The position numbers and the translations under genes are program-made. Shown here piece after piece: positions 10,356 to 20,621 of a stretch of 64,000 nucleotides of DNA (position 1 is the stretch's first letter; every line of letters begins with the position of its first letter). Source of the stretch: Methylotetracoccus oryzae (GTDB lineage: Bacteria; Pseudomonadota; Gammaproteobacteria; Methylococcales; Methylococcaceae); assembly GCF_006175985.1 (NCBI RefSeq), contig NZ_SRSH01000007.1, positions 159,078 to 223,077 of the forward strand, read 5' to 3'. A model generated the notes under the pieces. The model was not told the origin of the DNA. It saw only the letters and a program-made list of their open reading frames with translations, and searched no databases.

Positions 10356-11306
10356 TCAGAGGGCTTCGGGACTATCCAGCGCCGAGCGAAAGGCTGACGT
10401 CGGTGCGGCAACCTCCGGTCGGGACAGCTCCGATTCGCGCCCCTTGTCTCTGGACTGGGCGCCCGTGAGCAGCAACAGCAGCCGGTGGATACGGTCACGC
10501 ATTTCACGCCGATCGAGTATCAGGTCGATCGCGCCGTGCTCCAACAGAAACTCGCTCCGCTGAAACCCTTCCGGCAACTTCTCGCGGACCGTCTGCTCGA
10601 TGACTCGTGGACCGGCAAAGCCGATCAGGGCGGCCGGCTCTGCTACGTTGATGTCACCCAGCATGGCGAGACTCGCCGAGACTCCCCCCATCGTCGGATC
10701 GGTCATGATTGAGATGAACGGCACACCCGCAGCGGACAGCCGGGCGAGGGCAGCACTGGTCTTGGCCATCTGAAACAGGGAGATGAGCGACTCTTGCATG
10801 CGTGCGCCGCCGCTGGCACTGAACACGACCAGTGGGATACGCTCGCGTAGGCTCTCGTTGACGGCACGAACGAAACGTTCACCCACGACCGAACCCATCG
10901 AGCCGCCCATGAATTCAAAATTGAAAGAGGCGGATACGATGGGAAGTCCTTTCAGATACCCCCGAACGACGATCAGCGCATCTTTCTCCCCCGTGCCTTT
11001 CTGCGACTGCACCAGGCGATCCTTGTACTTCTTGCTGTCCTTGAATTTCAGGGGATCCACCGGCGACAGTTGCTCGCCGATCTCCTGACGATTGCCGGGG
11101 TCAAGGAAGAAATGCAGACGACGTCGCCCATTGATACGCAAATGGTGGGCGCATTTCGGACAAACCTCGAGGTTCCGTTCCAACTCGGCCCGATACAGAA
11201 TCGCGCCGCAGTGCGGGCATTTCGACCACAGGCCTTCGGGAACGGTGCTCTTGGTCGATGCCTCGGTCCGGATCTTTGCCGGAACGAACTTTTGAAACCA
11301 GCTCAT
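10356..11306 (-). CDS. accD: Acetyl-CoA carboxylase carboxyltransferase subunit beta
   Basis: Together with AccA it transfers the carboxyl group from biotin on AccB to acetyl-CoA, making malonyl-CoA for fatty-acid synthesis. The 316-residue protein has the N-terminal zinc ribbon with Cys30, Cys33, Cys49 and Cys52 ([19 protein letters not shown]). The crotonase-like carboxyltransferase core follows ([60 protein letters not shown]). It overlaps the trpA stop by the 4-base ATGA. The extra C-terminal tail after LLLLLTGAQ is low complexity and not obviously functional. Confidence 0.97.
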   Translation of the reverse strand: MSWFQKFVPAKIRTEASTKSTVPEGLWSKCPHCGAILYRAELERNLEVCPKCAHHLRINGRRRLHFFLDPGNRQEIGEQLSPVDPLKFKDSKKYKDRLVQSQKGTGEKDALIVVRGYLKGLPIVSASFNFEFMGGSMGSVVGERFVRAVNESLRERIPLVVFSASGGARMQESLISLFQMAKTSAALARLSAAGVPFISIMTDPTMGGVSASLAMLGDINVAEPAALIGFAGPRVIEQTVREKLPEGFQRSEFLLEHGAIDLILDRREMRDRIHRLLLLLTGAQSRDKGRESELSRPEVAAPTSAFRSALDSPEAL

Positions 11307-12124
11307 GCGTCCCTCGCGGCGCTTGCGTCCATGGCCTCGCGCATGGCCCTGAGGATGTCAACGATCTGGGCCTGCGCCTGATCCGGACTGTCCTGGAAGG
11401 CTTCGATCTGGCTCACCAACGCGCTCCCGACCACGACCGCATCTGCGAAACGCGCAATCGTGCCCGCCATCTCGGCATTCTTCACGCCAAACCCGACGCC
11501 GACGGGCAATGAACTGATTTCCTTGATCGCTCGAATGCGTCGTTCGACGTCGTCCAAGTCGAGATTCGACGCGCCCGTTACGCCCTTCAGCGAGACGTAG
11601 TAGAGGTAGCCGCGACCGAGATCGGACATCTCTTGAACGCGCTCCGGACCGCTATTCGGTGCCAATAGGAAAATGGGATCCAGCCCGGCCTCGAGCATCA
11701 AGGGCAGCAGCTCACCTGACTCTTCGGGCGGCAGATCAACCGTCAATGCCCCATCGACACCAACTTCCCGTGCGCGCTCAACAAAGTTCCGGTAGCCCAG
11801 ACTCTCGATCGGATTCAGGTAACCCATCAGCACCACCGGCGTAACGGTGTCGGTTCGGCGGAACGCCTCCACCAGGGCGAGCGTCTTGCGCAAGCTCATC
11901 TTGTGAGCGAGTGCGCGTTCACTTGCACGCTGAATCACCGGCCCGTCGGCCATGGGATCCGAGAACGGAATGCCCAGTTCAATGATGTCGGCCCCTGCCG
12001 CGACCATCGCATGCATGCAAGGCACGGTGAACTCGGCCGTCGGGTCACCGGCGGTCAAAAATGGAATCAGCGCCTTGCGCCCCGACTCCCGCAGCGCAGC
12101 GAACGTGTTCTGGATCCGGCTCAC
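11303..12124 (-). CDS. trpA: Tryptophan synthase alpha subunit
   Basis: Cleaves indole-3-glycerol phosphate to indole and glyceraldehyde-3-phosphate, and channels indole to TrpB. The protein has 273 residues. The catalytic acids fall exactly at Glu49 ([12 protein letters not shown]) and Asp60 (MADGP), and the phosphate-binding [10 protein letters not shown] is present. The start is GTG overlapping the trpB stop (GTGA), so trpB-trpA are translationally coupled as expected for subunits of one complex. It also overlaps accD by four bases at the other end. Confidence 0.97.
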   Translation of the reverse strand: MSRIQNTFAALRESGRKALIPFLTAGDPTAEFTVPCMHAMVAAGADIIELGIPFSDPMADGPVIQRASERALAHKMSLRKTLALVEAFRRTDTVTPVVLMGYLNPIESLGYRNFVERAREVGVDGALTVDLPPEESGELLPLMLEAGLDPIFLLAPNSGPERVQEMSDLGRGYLYYVSLKGVTGASNLDLDDVERRIRAIKEISSLPVGVGFGVKNAEMAGTIARFADAVVVGSALVSQIEAFQDSPDQAQAQIVDILRAMREAMDASAARDA

Positions 12125-13350
12125 AGGCGGATACCCTCTCGTGTGGCTATCGTGTTGATGTCTTTGTCACCGCGCCCGGAAAGGTTCACGAGGATCTGCT
12201 GATCGGGCCTCATCGTGGCGGCCAGCTGGATCGCATATGCCACGGCATGGCTGGACTCGAGAGCCGGGATGATGCCCTCGGTCAGCGTCAGTGTGTGGAA
12301 GCCTTCCATCGCCTGCGCATCGGTGATGCCCACATACGTCGCCCGGCCACTGTCCTTCAGCCAGGCATGCTCGGGACCAACGCCGGGGTAGTCCAGCCCG
12401 GCAGAAATGGAATGGGTTTCGATGATTTCACCATCTTCGTCCTCCATCAGATACGTCCGGTTGCCGTGCAGTACCCCGGGCCGGCCCGCGCTCAGCGGGG
12501 CTGAATGCCGGCCGGTCTCGATGCCATCGCCGGCCGCTTCCACCCCATACATCGCTACATCGCAGTCGTCGATGAAGGGATGGAACAAGCCGATGGCATT
12601 CGACCCGCCGCCGACGCAGGCCACCAGCGCGTCGGGTAGTCGCCCAGTCAGTTCCCGCATCTGCTGTTTCGCCTCGCGCCCGATAACGGACTGGAAATCA
12701 CGAACCATGGCTGGATAGGGATGCGGCCCGGCCACGGTGCCGATGATGTAAAAGGTGTCGTCCACATGAGTGACCCAGTCTCTCAGCGCCTCGTTCAGCG
12801 CGTCCTTCAGAGTCCGGGAACCCGACTCCACGGGCACCACCTCGGCGCCCAGCAACTTCATGCGGTAAACATTGAGGGACTGGCGCTCGACGTCCACGGC
12901 CCCCATGTACACAATGCACTTGAGACCGAGGCGCGCAGCCACTGTTGCCGTTGCGACCCCGTGCTGACCGGCACCGGTTTCGGCGATGATGCGCGGTTTG
13001 TTCATGCGCCGCGCCAACAACGCCTGGCCAACCGTATTGTTGACCTTGTGCGCACCGGTGTGATTCAGGTCTTCACGTTTCAGGTAGATCTGCGCGCCGC
13101 CGATTTCCCGGCTCAATCGCGCGGCGTGATAAACGGGCGACGGACGGCCGACATAGTGCTTGAGGTCGTGATCGAGTTCGGCGATGAAATCGGGGTCCGT
13201 GCGGTAGCGTTCATACGCGGCACGCAGTTCGGTCAGCGGCTCCATCAGCGTTTCCGCGACGAAAATACCGCCGTAAGGGCCGAAGTGTCCCCTTTCGTCC
13301 GGGAGATTGTAGGGTCCGCTAACGCGACCGCTGTCTTTGATCAAAGTCAT
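12121..13350 (-). CDS. trpB: Tryptophan synthase beta subunit
   Basis: PLP enzyme condensing indole with serine to tryptophan; works as the alpha2-beta2 complex. The protein has 409 residues. The Schiff-base lysine is Lys102 in [10 protein letters not shown], with the phosphate cup [10 protein letters not shown]. The ATG at 13350 overlaps the trpF reading frame by about 32 bases, so trpF-trpB-trpA form one tightly packed unit. The remaining trp biosynthesis genes (trpE, G, D, C) are not in this window, the split arrangement common in gammaproteobacteria outside enterics. Confidence 0.97.
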   Translation of the reverse strand: MTLIKDSGRVSGPYNLPDERGHFGPYGGIFVAETLMEPLTELRAAYERYRTDPDFIAELDHDLKHYVGRPSPVYHAARLSREIGGAQIYLKREDLNHTGAHKVNNTVGQALLARRMNKPRIIAETGAGQHGVATATVAARLGLKCIVYMGAVDVERQSLNVYRMKLLGAEVVPVESGSRTLKDALNEALRDWVTHVDDTFYIIGTVAGPHPYPAMVRDFQSVIGREAKQQMRELTGRLPDALVACVGGGSNAIGLFHPFIDDCDVAMYGVEAAGDGIETGRHSAPLSAGRPGVLHGNRTYLMEDEDGEIIETHSISAGLDYPGVGPEHAWLKDSGRATYVGITDAQAMEGFHTLTLTEGIIPALESSHAVAYAIQLAATMRPDQQILVNLSGRGDKDINTIATREGIRL

Positions 13351-13975
13351 AAACCTCTGTTAAGAAACGTGCGATCCTGGCAGCATCCTTGATGCCCTTC
13401 GCGCTCTCCACGCCGCTCGACACGTCGACGGCATAGGGTCTTGCTACTTCCAGCGCCTGCCCCACGTTGTCGGGGTTAAGTCCGCCCGCCAGAATGAGCT
13501 GCCGCCCCGGCGGCGCGACCGCGCGCTGCCAGTCGAAAGCCTGCCCAGTACCGCCCCGAATGTCTCCGTGGTAGGCGTCGAGCAAGAGCGCCAGCGCATC
13601 GGGAAACCGGGCAAACTCCGCTGCGAGATCGATGTCCGGCGCCATCTGTAACGCCCGGACATACGGTTTTCGAAAGCTGGCGCAATACTCGGGAGACTCG
13701 TCCCCATGGAACTGCAGCAGGTCGATGCGCACTTTGGACAGAACGCCGTCCACTTCGTGCCCGGTCGCGTTGACGAACAGGCCAACCACCGTCACGAATG
13801 GCCCGACCGCCGCCAGCACGGCCTGTGCGCGATCGATATCGACCGCCCGCGGGCTTGGCGGGTAGAACACCAGTCCGATCGCATCCGCGCCCAGCGCCAC
13901 GGCCTGCTCGGCATCGCCGGGCTGAGTCAAGCCGCAGATTTTAACGCGAGTTCGTTGCCAGGGATACGCCGTCAT
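13319..13975 (-). CDS. trpF: Phosphoribosylanthranilate isomerase
   Basis: Isomerises N-(5-phosphoribosyl)anthranilate to the ribulosyl form in tryptophan synthesis. A TIM barrel of 218 residues. I chose the internal ATG at 13975, which gives [17 protein letters not shown] with the conserved KICGLT (Cys14) near the N-terminus; the open frame runs 65 codons further upstream but that part is only truA antiframe sequence. Other motifs are [22 protein letters not shown] and the C-terminal [11 protein letters not shown]. The start lies inside the last 35 bases of truA. Confidence 0.95.
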   Translation of the reverse strand: MTAYPWQRTRVKICGLTQPGDAEQAVALGADAIGLVFYPPSPRAVDIDRAQAVLAAVGPFVTVVGLFVNATGHEVDGVLSKVRIDLLQFHGDESPEYCASFRKPYVRALQMAPDIDLAAEFARFPDALALLLDAYHGDIRGGTGQAFDWQRAVAPPGRQLILAGGLNPDNVGQALEVARPYAVDVSSGVESAKGIKDAARIARFLTEVYDFDQRQRSR

Positions 13976-14822
13976 GGGGATGATGGGGTCTGAAGCGGTC
14001 CACGCCCGGGGGCAGGCGCGAAAAGATCGAATCTTGTGGCACGGCGAAAGTGGCCGGGTACATGACGCTGGCGAAATATAACCCATCCGGCGGTGCGGTG
14101 ACACTCGCAAGCGACCGGGACCGGGCGTCGAGGACTTCCCGGGCCCACTCGGGTTCAGCCTTGCCCGCACCTATTGTCATTAGAACACCGACGATGTTCC
14201 TAACCATGTGATGCAGGAATGCGTTGGCGACCAGATCCACGACGACCTGATCACCGTCACGGCTAACGTCGAGCAAGTGCATCCGACGGAAGGGGCTTTT
14301 CGACTGACAGCCCTGAGCCCGAAAAGACGAAAAATCATGTTCCCCGACCAGATGCTCGGCCCCACGCTGCATACGTACCTCGTCCAGCGGGTAGAAACAC
14401 CAGGTGGCCCTGCGGTGCAATAGCGCCGAACGCATCGGGCGATTCAGGATGGCATAGCGGTAATACCGGGCGATCGCACTGTAACGCGCATGAAAGTCAC
14501 ACGGAACCACCCTGGCCCACAGCACCCTGACATCGTCGGGAAGCGCGCTGTTGGTCCCCATGATCCAGCCCCGCATTGGGCGCTCGACCGCGCAATCGAA
14601 ATGGACGACTTGTTGCAGGGCATGGACGCCGGCGTCGGTGCGCCCTGACGCATGCACCCGAACGGAAATGGCCGCGACGCGACTCAGAGCGGTTTCGAGA
14701 ACCTCCTGCACGGTCCTGCGCCCCTTTTGCCATTGCCAGCCCGCGAAGCGACTGCCGTCGTACTCGATCCCGAGGGCAACGCGCACTGGCCTCTCGCCAT
14801 TCCGGACCTCGGAACGACTCAC
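13941..14822 (-). CDS. truA: tRNA pseudouridine(38-40) synthase
   Basis: Converts U38-U40 of the tRNA anticodon stem to pseudouridine. It has 293 residues with the nucleophile Asp63 in ASGRTDAGVHA, the GIEYDGSRFAGWQ start motif and the RYYRYAIL, FSSFRAQGC and FLHHMVRNIVG motifs. The start used is GTG at 14822, which matches the length of the E. coli N-terminus; a second in-frame GTG lies 12 codons downstream. The gene directly precedes and overlaps trpF, as in Pseudomonas. Confidence 0.94.
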   Translation of the reverse strand: MSRSEVRNGERPVRVALGIEYDGSRFAGWQWQKGRRTVQEVLETALSRVAAISVRVHASGRTDAGVHALQQVVHFDCAVERPMRGWIMGTNSALPDDVRVLWARVVPCDFHARYSAIARYYRYAILNRPMRSALLHRRATWCFYPLDEVRMQRGAEHLVGEHDFSSFRAQGCQSKSPFRRMHLLDVSRDGDQVVVDLVANAFLHHMVRNIVGVLMTIGAGKAEPEWAREVLDARSRSLASVTAPPDGLYFASVMYPATFAVPQDSIFSRLPPGVDRFRPHHPHDGVSLATNSR

Positions 14823-14871
14823 GGAGAAGACCGGGAAGGCATGGCCTGCGCCCGAGCAGGCTGTCCTGATT

Positions 14872-17049
14872 TCATGTTGGCTGCGGCCCCATCACTCGGG
14901 TACGAAGGCGCGGGACCCACCCGCGTGTCAGGTAAGCGGCCGCCAGTCGCCACTTGAAAGGGCGGGTCACGACGCGCAGCAGGTCGTACCCGCGCTGGAT
15001 GCGCTGCCAGTGCTCCTGTTCTGCTGCCTCACCACCCAGGCCACGCGCCTCACGGAGATAAACCACGATGGCGTCCCTGGCCAGTGCGGCATGGCCGCTC
15101 GCAAGATTATCGATCGACTGGTGCAGCCTCACGATTTGGGCATCGATGCCCCAGTATTCGAGATCGCGCGCGACCTGTCCGTACGACGCGCCCAGGCCGC
15201 TGACCTCGATCGCCAGATTCAGACCCAACAACTCGGGCAGGAAGCGATGGGTGTGAACCGATATCGACAGCAGCAGCGCTGGAAGCTCGAAGGCTGCATC
15301 GAGAAAACGGGGACTTGATGCAAAGTCTATGGAGTCGACCGCCGGACAATCGATGCCGAGGCTGACCAAGAGCCTCCGATAGATCCAGGGATGATTCTGA
15401 ACGACGTTCCCGCTGCCCAGTTCGTCGGCGTAAATGGTGGTGAGCCGCCGCGCAACCCCAGGGGACACGCGCGCCAGACCGTCCACCCGTTGCAGCCAGC
15501 ACCCATCAACCAGAACCGCGGGGGCGAGTTGTTCGATACCGAACACATAGGCACCACGAGGCAGCTTCGGTACGCTTCGCGGCTTTGGTGAGGGTGAGTC
15601 GGTCTGGCGCCGGTAGAGCGCGTTCAACCACGTTTCGAAGGTTGCCTCGGAATAGGGAAACCGGTCACATCGGTGCCATGGATCGCGGGCTACCCGCTGC
15701 ACACAGCGCTCGATATAGCGGCGTGCCGAGCAGAACGCCCCCGGCTGCTGTTCCTCCGGATTGACCAGCACGTGAAACAGGCTTCGGGGAACCGTGCACA
15801 ACCTCCGGGCATCCCGCCGCACCAACGCCCCGACGCCGACCTCAGCGACCACCTGCGGCGCGCCACCACCCGCTCCAGCGGCAGCTCTATCTCCCGACTC
15901 CACCGCCATCGGAACCTTGTACGTAGGATCTGACACCGGTCGTCTGAGTCCGGCGAGCCAGGCTCGCAACGTGGCTTCCTCGTCGGCGGTCAGTACCCCG
16001 AACATCGGCCCGCCGAATCGGAACAGGGTCAACAGATGACTTCGCTCGGGCACCTCGCGGTCAATCCATGCCGATGCCGCCAATGCCGACAGCAAGGCGT
16101 CGGTCTGGAATGGCTGATCAGCAAACCAGGCGTCCAGGCTGCGTCCGCCGATCATCACGCCGCCGTGATACCCAGTCGCGAACGGTGCCTTGCTCAGCAG
16201 CAATCGGCGCATCGCGCCGACGACATCCACTGCGTTATGACGATGCGCCTCGAGCGCTTGCCAAGCCTGCTCGGTCAGCGATTGATGCAGGGCGATACCG
16301 CGGACCATGCGCGCATTGAGCAGGCTTCGGGTCTGGCCAGTGGCGCTGCGCCGCGCCGCTTTCCACGCAGCAGCCAGCACCGGGCGTTCGGCCTGCAGGC
16401 AACGCACCTGAGTTTGCAGAATCTCCAATAGGCCAGCGTGCTCCCGCGTGACATCACGTAGCCCGTCACACTGCGGAGCGGTGCTGCGAATCTCGGCGAG
16501 CGCGTAACCCAGAATCTCGGGGAAGAATGCGACCGGAAAACAGCCGAGGCCAAGGCGCAGGAATACCGCTTCATGGAGCAGGTCACCGGCTGAGTCCACG
16601 ACGCCGCCAGCCGTCGCTGGCTGGCTGTCATCGGTCGCGTGCGCTGCAGCCCGCAGTTGATCGGTAGGGCTTCCCGGCGCAAAGCATCGAACATAGATGC
16701 CGAACAACAGGGCATGCGCCTGCCGATGGCCCGTGGCCGCCTGTGCAATACGGCACAGTTCGGCTCCCGCTCCGGCCAGCCAGGGCAAAAGGTAGCGCAA
16801 ATCGTCGATGCTCGCCTTTGGCCCGGGACCGACCGGCGCCCTGTCCCGCTTCACCAGCGTTGCAAGGCGCGTCTCCAGTGCGGCGCGGGCCATCGACAAC
16901 AGTTCGGGCGCATCGTCGTCGGTGGCCAGCCGACGACACAGAGTGCGATAGTCCCACCCGGCGCTGACCCGGGGGAAGCCGGTCGTGACGGCGCTGCGTG
17001 GGATGGACCGGGACGCTTCGTCGCCCGCGGTTGGACACGACCTGAACAT
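14872..17049 (-). CDS. Large protein with C-terminal heme-oxygenase-like diiron (HDO, iron-containing redox enzyme) domain
   Basis: About 725 residues from the ATG at 17049, six bases after the moeA stop. An open frame continues upstream but only as moeA antiframe. Residues about 520-700 look like the iron-containing redox enzyme family (Haem_oxygenas_2 type): YADELGSGN with a following NHPWIYRRLLVSLGID, then HRFLPELLGLNLAIE (Glu606, Glu615) and RLHQSIDNLASGHAAL (His643, Asp647, His653). These give the Glu/His pattern expected for a diiron or mononuclear iron site in a helical bundle. The first about 500 residues are helix-rich with no domain I can name and no signal peptide. HDO enzymes known so far do oxidative C-C or C-N cleavage or N-oxygenation; the substrate here is unknown. 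Placement between moeA and truA gives no functional hint. Confidence 0.75.
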   Translation of the reverse strand: MFRSCPTAGDEASRSIPRSAVTTGFPRVSAGWDYRTLCRRLATDDDAPELLSMARAALETRLATLVKRDRAPVGPGPKASIDDLRYLLPWLAGAGAELCRIAQAATGHRQAHALLFGIYVRCFAPGSPTDQLRAAAHATDDSQPATAGGVVDSAGDLLHEAVFLRLGLGCFPVAFFPEILGYALAEIRSTAPQCDGLRDVTREHAGLLEILQTQVRCLQAERPVLAAAWKAARRSATGQTRSLLNARMVRGIALHQSLTEQAWQALEAHRHNAVDVVGAMRRLLLSKAPFATGYHGGVMIGGRSLDAWFADQPFQTDALLSALAASAWIDREVPERSHLLTLFRFGGPMFGVLTADEEATLRAWLAGLRRPVSDPTYKVPMAVESGDRAAAGAGGGAPQVVAEVGVGALVRRDARRLCTVPRSLFHVLVNPEEQQPGAFCSARRYIERCVQRVARDPWHRCDRFPYSEATFETWLNALYRRQTDSPSPKPRSVPKLPRGAYVFGIEQLAPAVLVDGCWLQRVDGLARVSPGVARRLTTIYADELGSGNVVQNHPWIYRRLLVSLGIDCPAVDSIDFASSPRFLDAAFELPALLLSISVHTHRFLPELLGLNLAIEVSGLGASYGQVARDLEYWGIDAQIVRLHQSIDNLASGHAALARDAIVVYLREARGLGGEAAEQEHWQRIQRGYDLLRVVTRPFKWRLAAAYLTRGWVPRLRTRVMGPQPT

Positions 17050-17054
17050 GTCGG

Positions 17055-18305
17055 CTAGAACACCGCGGAAAACGGGAGCACGGCCACCTGGCTGCCCGCG
17101 GCAACCGGCCCTTCGGCCGCTGGCAGGACGATCAGGCCGTTGGCCAGGCTCATCGAGCGGAGAATCCCCGAGCCCTGGTTTCCGGTAGTCCGCACCTGAT
17201 ATCCGCTGCCGCCGGCCCGCGGAGTCAAGATGCCCCGCTGGAACTCCATGCGTCCAGGCTGTTTTTGCAGCGGCGTCTCGACCATTGCATTGATTAGAGG
17301 GATCAGCGGCCGGTCCAAAACACCCATCCGCTTTTCCAGCACCGGCCTCACGAACCAGCAGAACGCTACCAACGCCGCGACCGGGTTGCCCGGCAATCCG
17401 AAAAATATCGCGTTCTCTACAGACCCGAACGCCAACGGTCGCCCGGGCTTCATCGCCACTCGCCACAGGCTGATCCGCCCGATGTCGGCCACGACCTCGC
17501 GGATACGGTCGGCCGCGCCGCTGGACACGCCGCCGCTGGACACGATCAGGTCCAGATGAGTCGCCGCCGAGTGCAACGTGGCTACCAGCTCGCCGGGATC
17601 GTCGCGGACGATGCCGAGGTCGCAGACTTCGGCTCCCATACGCCGCAGCGCAGCCGAAAGCTGGTAACGATTGCTGTCATACACCATACCGGGTGTCAGC
17701 GCCCCCCCCAAACCGCGCACCTCGTCACCGGTCGACAGGACGCCGACGCGCAAGCGCCTGTAAACGGAAATCTCGACCAGACCTACCGAAGCCAGCAGTC
17801 CGATATCCGCGGGCATCAACCAGCGTCCGCAGGCCAGCAGGACCTCACCTGCGCGCAAATCCTCACCGGCCTGCCGCACGTTGGCGCCCGCACGGAGCGG
17901 CGGTGCGAAACGCACGTGGTCGTCATCCAGCGCCTGCGTCTGTTCCTGCATCACGACAGTGTCAGCGCCGTCGGGCATGACCGCGCCAGTCATGATCCGA
18001 ACCGCTTCGTGGGCCGCTAGCGGATTACCCTGGTAAGGGGACCCGGCATACGCAACCCCGGCGACCCGAAAAGAGTTGTCCCCTTCGGCCAGATCGCTCG
18101 CGCGCACGGCGTAGCCGTCGACTGCGGAATTGGCATGAGCGGGGACCGGCCTGGCAGCGACCACGGATTGGGCCAAGACCCGCCCCACGGCCTCCCACAG
18201 CGGGACGCGCTCGCAGGCGGACACCGGAGCAACCTCTGACAGCATGGCTTGCAAAGCAAGATCGACCGGGAGGCTCTGCTGGTCAACGATGTCGTCGCAA
18301 CTCAT
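17055..18305 (-). CDS. moeA: Molybdopterin molybdenumtransferase
   Basis: Inserts molybdate into adenylated molybdopterin to form the molybdenum cofactor. It is 416 residues from the ATG at 18305 (MSCDDIVDQQSLPVDLAL); a longer open frame exists upstream, but the family begins about here. The visible motifs are NSAVDGYAV, AGEDLRAGE, DSNRYQL, SSGGVSSGAAD of the MoCF-like domain, MKPGRPLAFG and GLPGNPVAALVAF. The adjacent plus-strand radical SAM gene starts about 90 bases away. No other molybdenum genes are in the window. Confidence 0.95.
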   Translation of the reverse strand: MSCDDIVDQQSLPVDLALQAMLSEVAPVSACERVPLWEAVGRVLAQSVVAARPVPAHANSAVDGYAVRASDLAEGDNSFRVAGVAYAGSPYQGNPLAAHEAVRIMTGAVMPDGADTVVMQEQTQALDDDHVRFAPPLRAGANVRQAGEDLRAGEVLLACGRWLMPADIGLLASVGLVEISVYRRLRVGVLSTGDEVRGLGGALTPGMVYDSNRYQLSAALRRMGAEVCDLGIVRDDPGELVATLHSAATHLDLIVSSGGVSSGAADRIREVVADIGRISLWRVAMKPGRPLAFGSVENAIFFGLPGNPVAALVAFCWFVRPVLEKRMGVLDRPLIPLINAMVETPLQKQPGRMEFQRGILTPRAGGSGYQVRTTGNQGSGILRSMSLANGLIVLPAAEGPVAAGSQVAVLPFSAVF

Positions 18306-18392
18306 CTCGGCGTTCAGGTTAAGGCGCGTCAAGGAACGTGCGATGCTACCATGCGCCGTTGAGGATTCAGTCGGACTTCCCACTACGTCACT

Positions 18393-19466
18393 ATGGTCAA
18401 CGGACCCATCAAAGGTCGGGGCGCCATTACCAATCGTGCATCACGGTTCGACACCACCGTTCGGGAGCCCGACGAGGCCGCAGACTCCGGCATCGGGATC
18501 GGAGTGCCGCGAACGGAAGTCACCGAAGAATACGCGCGCTCCATCGTCTCGACCAACCGTTCGCCGGACATTCCTTTCGACCGGTCCATCAACCCTTACC
18601 GCGGCTGCGAACACGGCTGCATCTATTGCTACGCCCGACCGACACATGCCTACCTGGGCTTGTCGCCAGGGCTGGATTTCGAGACGCGGCTCGTCGTCAA
18701 GCGCAACGCCGCAGAGCAGCTGTCTACCGAGCTGGGGCGCAAGGGCTACCGCTGCGAACCGATCGCGCTCGGCGCCAATACCGACCCTTACCAGCCGGTC
18801 GAGCGGATCCATCGCGTGACGCGGGAAATTCTCGAGGTCCTGCACGATTGCCGACACCCGATCACGATCACGACGAAGTCGGCACTGATCGAACGTGATC
18901 TCGACCTGCTGGCGGCCATGGCCGAGCGCCGGCTGGTCGAGGTGCAAATCTCGATCACGACACTGGACGGACAACTCGCTCGGGTCATGGAACCCCGCGC
19001 CACAGCGCCTGCACGGCGCCTGGAGACAGTGCGGACACTGGCGGATGCCGGTGTGCCGGTGCGCTTGATGGTTGCCCCGTTGATCCCGTTCGTCAACGAT
19101 GCGGATCTCGAGAATCTGATCACCGAAGGCGCGCGCCACGGCGCGCAGTCGGCGGGGTACATCGTTCTGCGGCTGCCGCTGGAAATCAAGGACCTTTTCC
19201 GGGAATGGCTGGAGGCCCACTTTCCGCTCCGGGCCCACCGCGTGCTTGCCTGCGTGACCGAACTGCATGGCGGTCAGTTGTACAACCCGCAATTCGGCAA
19301 GCGCCAGACTGGCACCGGGATATTCGCTGACTTGCTGCGACAGCGGTTCGCAATCGCACTGCGGAAATCGGGTATGCGTTGCGAGTTGCCACCGCTGGAC
19401 TCCTCGCTGTTCCGTCCGCCGCGTCGGCACGCAGCGCAATTGGATCTGTTCGCGGAAGACGACTGA
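18393..19466 (+). CDS. PA0069-family radical SAM protein
   Basis: A 357-residue radical S-adenosylmethionine protein with the 4Fe-4S cysteine triad Cys72, Cys76, Cys79 in NPYRGCEHGCIYCYARPTH, placing it in the SplB-like/PA0069/Rv2578c group whose substrate is not established. A downstream ALGANTDPYQPVER segment and ITTLD are typical of the family. The C-terminus (about 260-357) is the group-specific region. It is cytoplasmic, with no close operon partner: moeA diverges from it and the prolyl isomerase gene converges. No good ribosome site precedes the ATG at 18393; an alternative later start is possible. Confidence 0.9.
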   Translation: MVNGPIKGRGAITNRASRFDTTVREPDEAADSGIGIGVPRTEVTEEYARSIVSTNRSPDIPFDRSINPYRGCEHGCIYCYARPTHAYLGLSPGLDFETRLVVKRNAAEQLSTELGRKGYRCEPIALGANTDPYQPVERIHRVTREILEVLHDCRHPITITTKSALIERDLDLLAAMAERRLVEVQISITTLDGQLARVMEPRATAPARRLETVRTLADAGVPVRLMVAPLIPFVNDADLENLITEGARHGAQSAGYIVLRLPLEIKDLFREWLEAHFPLRAHRVLACVTELHGGQLYNPQFGKRQTGTGIFADLLRQRFAIALRKSGMRCELPPLDSSLFRPPRRHAAQLDLFAEDD

Positions 19467-19495
19467 GGTCGTTCAAGTAGGGCGGCGGTTTTGGG

Positions 19496-19534
19496 CCGGA
19501 TGCCGCGCGGAGCGTGACCCCGTGCGGCACCCGG
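19496..19534. terminator. Possible bidirectional hairpin between convergent genes
   Basis: An imperfect GC-rich inverted repeat (left arm CCGGATGCCGCGCGG, right arm CCGTGCGGCACCCGG) lies in the 85-base gap between the radical SAM and prolyl-isomerase stop codons. It has no T run on either side, so it is only a weak terminator candidate. Confidence 0.3.
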
Positions 19535-19551
19535 CGGGAGTCGAGGAACGC

Positions 19552-20610
19552 CTATTCAGGCTGCTCAGGTGTCTGAGTGTCGTCCTCCGGTACTTCCTCC
19601 TCCGGTGGAACCTGCTCCTCGATGACCGTCTCCTCCTCAACCTCAACCGGTCCGCCAGCCTCGGCAGATTCGTCGTTGTCATCCGGCACTTCGGTCGCAG
19701 CGGGCGCCCCGGTCGCCGCAGGTGCCACGGCAGCGGGCGGCTGTCCCGGCTTGCCGGCCGCGGGGGCGTCGTACTTGATCAGCGTCTCGATCTTCGCCTG
19801 GCTCTTTTGTTCATCCAGATACCTCTGCAGCTTGTCACTCTGCAGGAACGACTGGACCTGCGGCTTCACGGATTCGTAGCTCGGCGCTTCCTGCTCCCGC
19901 GAGCTCTCCCGCTGGATCACGTGCCACCCAAAATCCGTCTTCACCGGAGCCTTGGTCGTTTCGCCATTCTTCAGCGCGATCACGGCATTCGCGAAGGGCG
20001 GAACCATCTGGTCTGGGGAGAACCACCCGAGATCACCACCATTGTTCTTGGAACCCGGATCCTTGGACAACTTCTTTGCGATCGCGTCGAACTTTTCACC
20101 CTTGCCGAGGCGCTTGATCACATCCAGAGCCGTCTTCTCGTCTTCCACCAGGATGTGCCGGGCCTTGTATTCGCTGGCCTTCATCGCGCCAACACGCTGG
20201 TCGTATTCCTTCCGGATTTCCTCGTCGGTAGGCGTCAGCTTTTTGAGCAGGTTTTCGGCTGCCACCTGCGACAAAGTCATCCGGATGGCATTGTCGACTC
20301 GCGCCGCTATCGACGGATCCTTCAACAATTGATCCTTTTCGGCCGACTGCCGCAGGATCTCACGCTTGACCAGTTCGTCGACGATCTTGTCCTTCGGCAC
20401 CCCTTCGCCGCCGCGGCGCTGAGCAATCTCGGTGGCCAGCATGTCGACCGACTGCTTGCTGATCGGACGGCCATTCACGAGGACCGCCGTATCGTCGCGG
20501 GAAACCGGAGGTAGCACTATCGCTCCCTCGGCGGAGGTCTTGCCGGCCTGGTCGCAGGACCACAATGAAACACCGCTTAACGCAACCAGGACCAAAAGGC
20601 GTTTATTCAT
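19552..20610 (-). CDS. Parvulin-type peptidyl-prolyl cis-trans isomerase, predicted lipoprotein (EpsD/PpiC-like)
   Basis: 352 residues with an export signal MNKRLLVLVALSGVSLWSC; Cys19 in LWSC fits a loose lipobox, so it is probably lipid-anchored in the envelope. A SurA/PrsA-type N-domain (about 40-140, NGRPISKQSVDML) precedes the PpiC domain at about 148-245 (ARHILVEDEKTALDVIKRL, GGDLGWFSPDQMVPPF, TDFGWHVI). A tail (about 275-352) rich in Ala/Pro and then Glu/Asp/Pro follows. It likely helps fold exported or outer-membrane proteins. EpsD-family relatives sit in exopolysaccharide clusters, but here the neighbour is bolA, so a general chaperone role is more likely. Confidence 0.85.
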   Translation of the reverse strand: MNKRLLVLVALSGVSLWSCDQAGKTSAEGAIVLPPVSRDDTAVLVNGRPISKQSVDMLATEIAQRRGGEGVPKDKIVDELVKREILRQSAEKDQLLKDPSIAARVDNAIRMTLSQVAAENLLKKLTPTDEEIRKEYDQRVGAMKASEYKARHILVEDEKTALDVIKRLGKGEKFDAIAKKLSKDPGSKNNGGDLGWFSPDQMVPPFANAVIALKNGETTKAPVKTDFGWHVIQRESSREQEAPSYESVKPQVQSFLQSDKLQRYLDEQKSQAKIETLIKYDAPAAGKPGQPPAAVAPAATGAPAATEVPDDNDESAEAGGPVEVEEETVIEEQVPPEEEVPEDDTQTPEQPE

Positions 20611-20621
20611 CTTGCAATTCC

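Noticed and set aside
17050..17466. Upstream extension of the large HDO protein into moeA
   Set aside because: The extra residues are low-complexity antiframe of moeA; the ATG at 17049 just after the moeA stop is the natural start.
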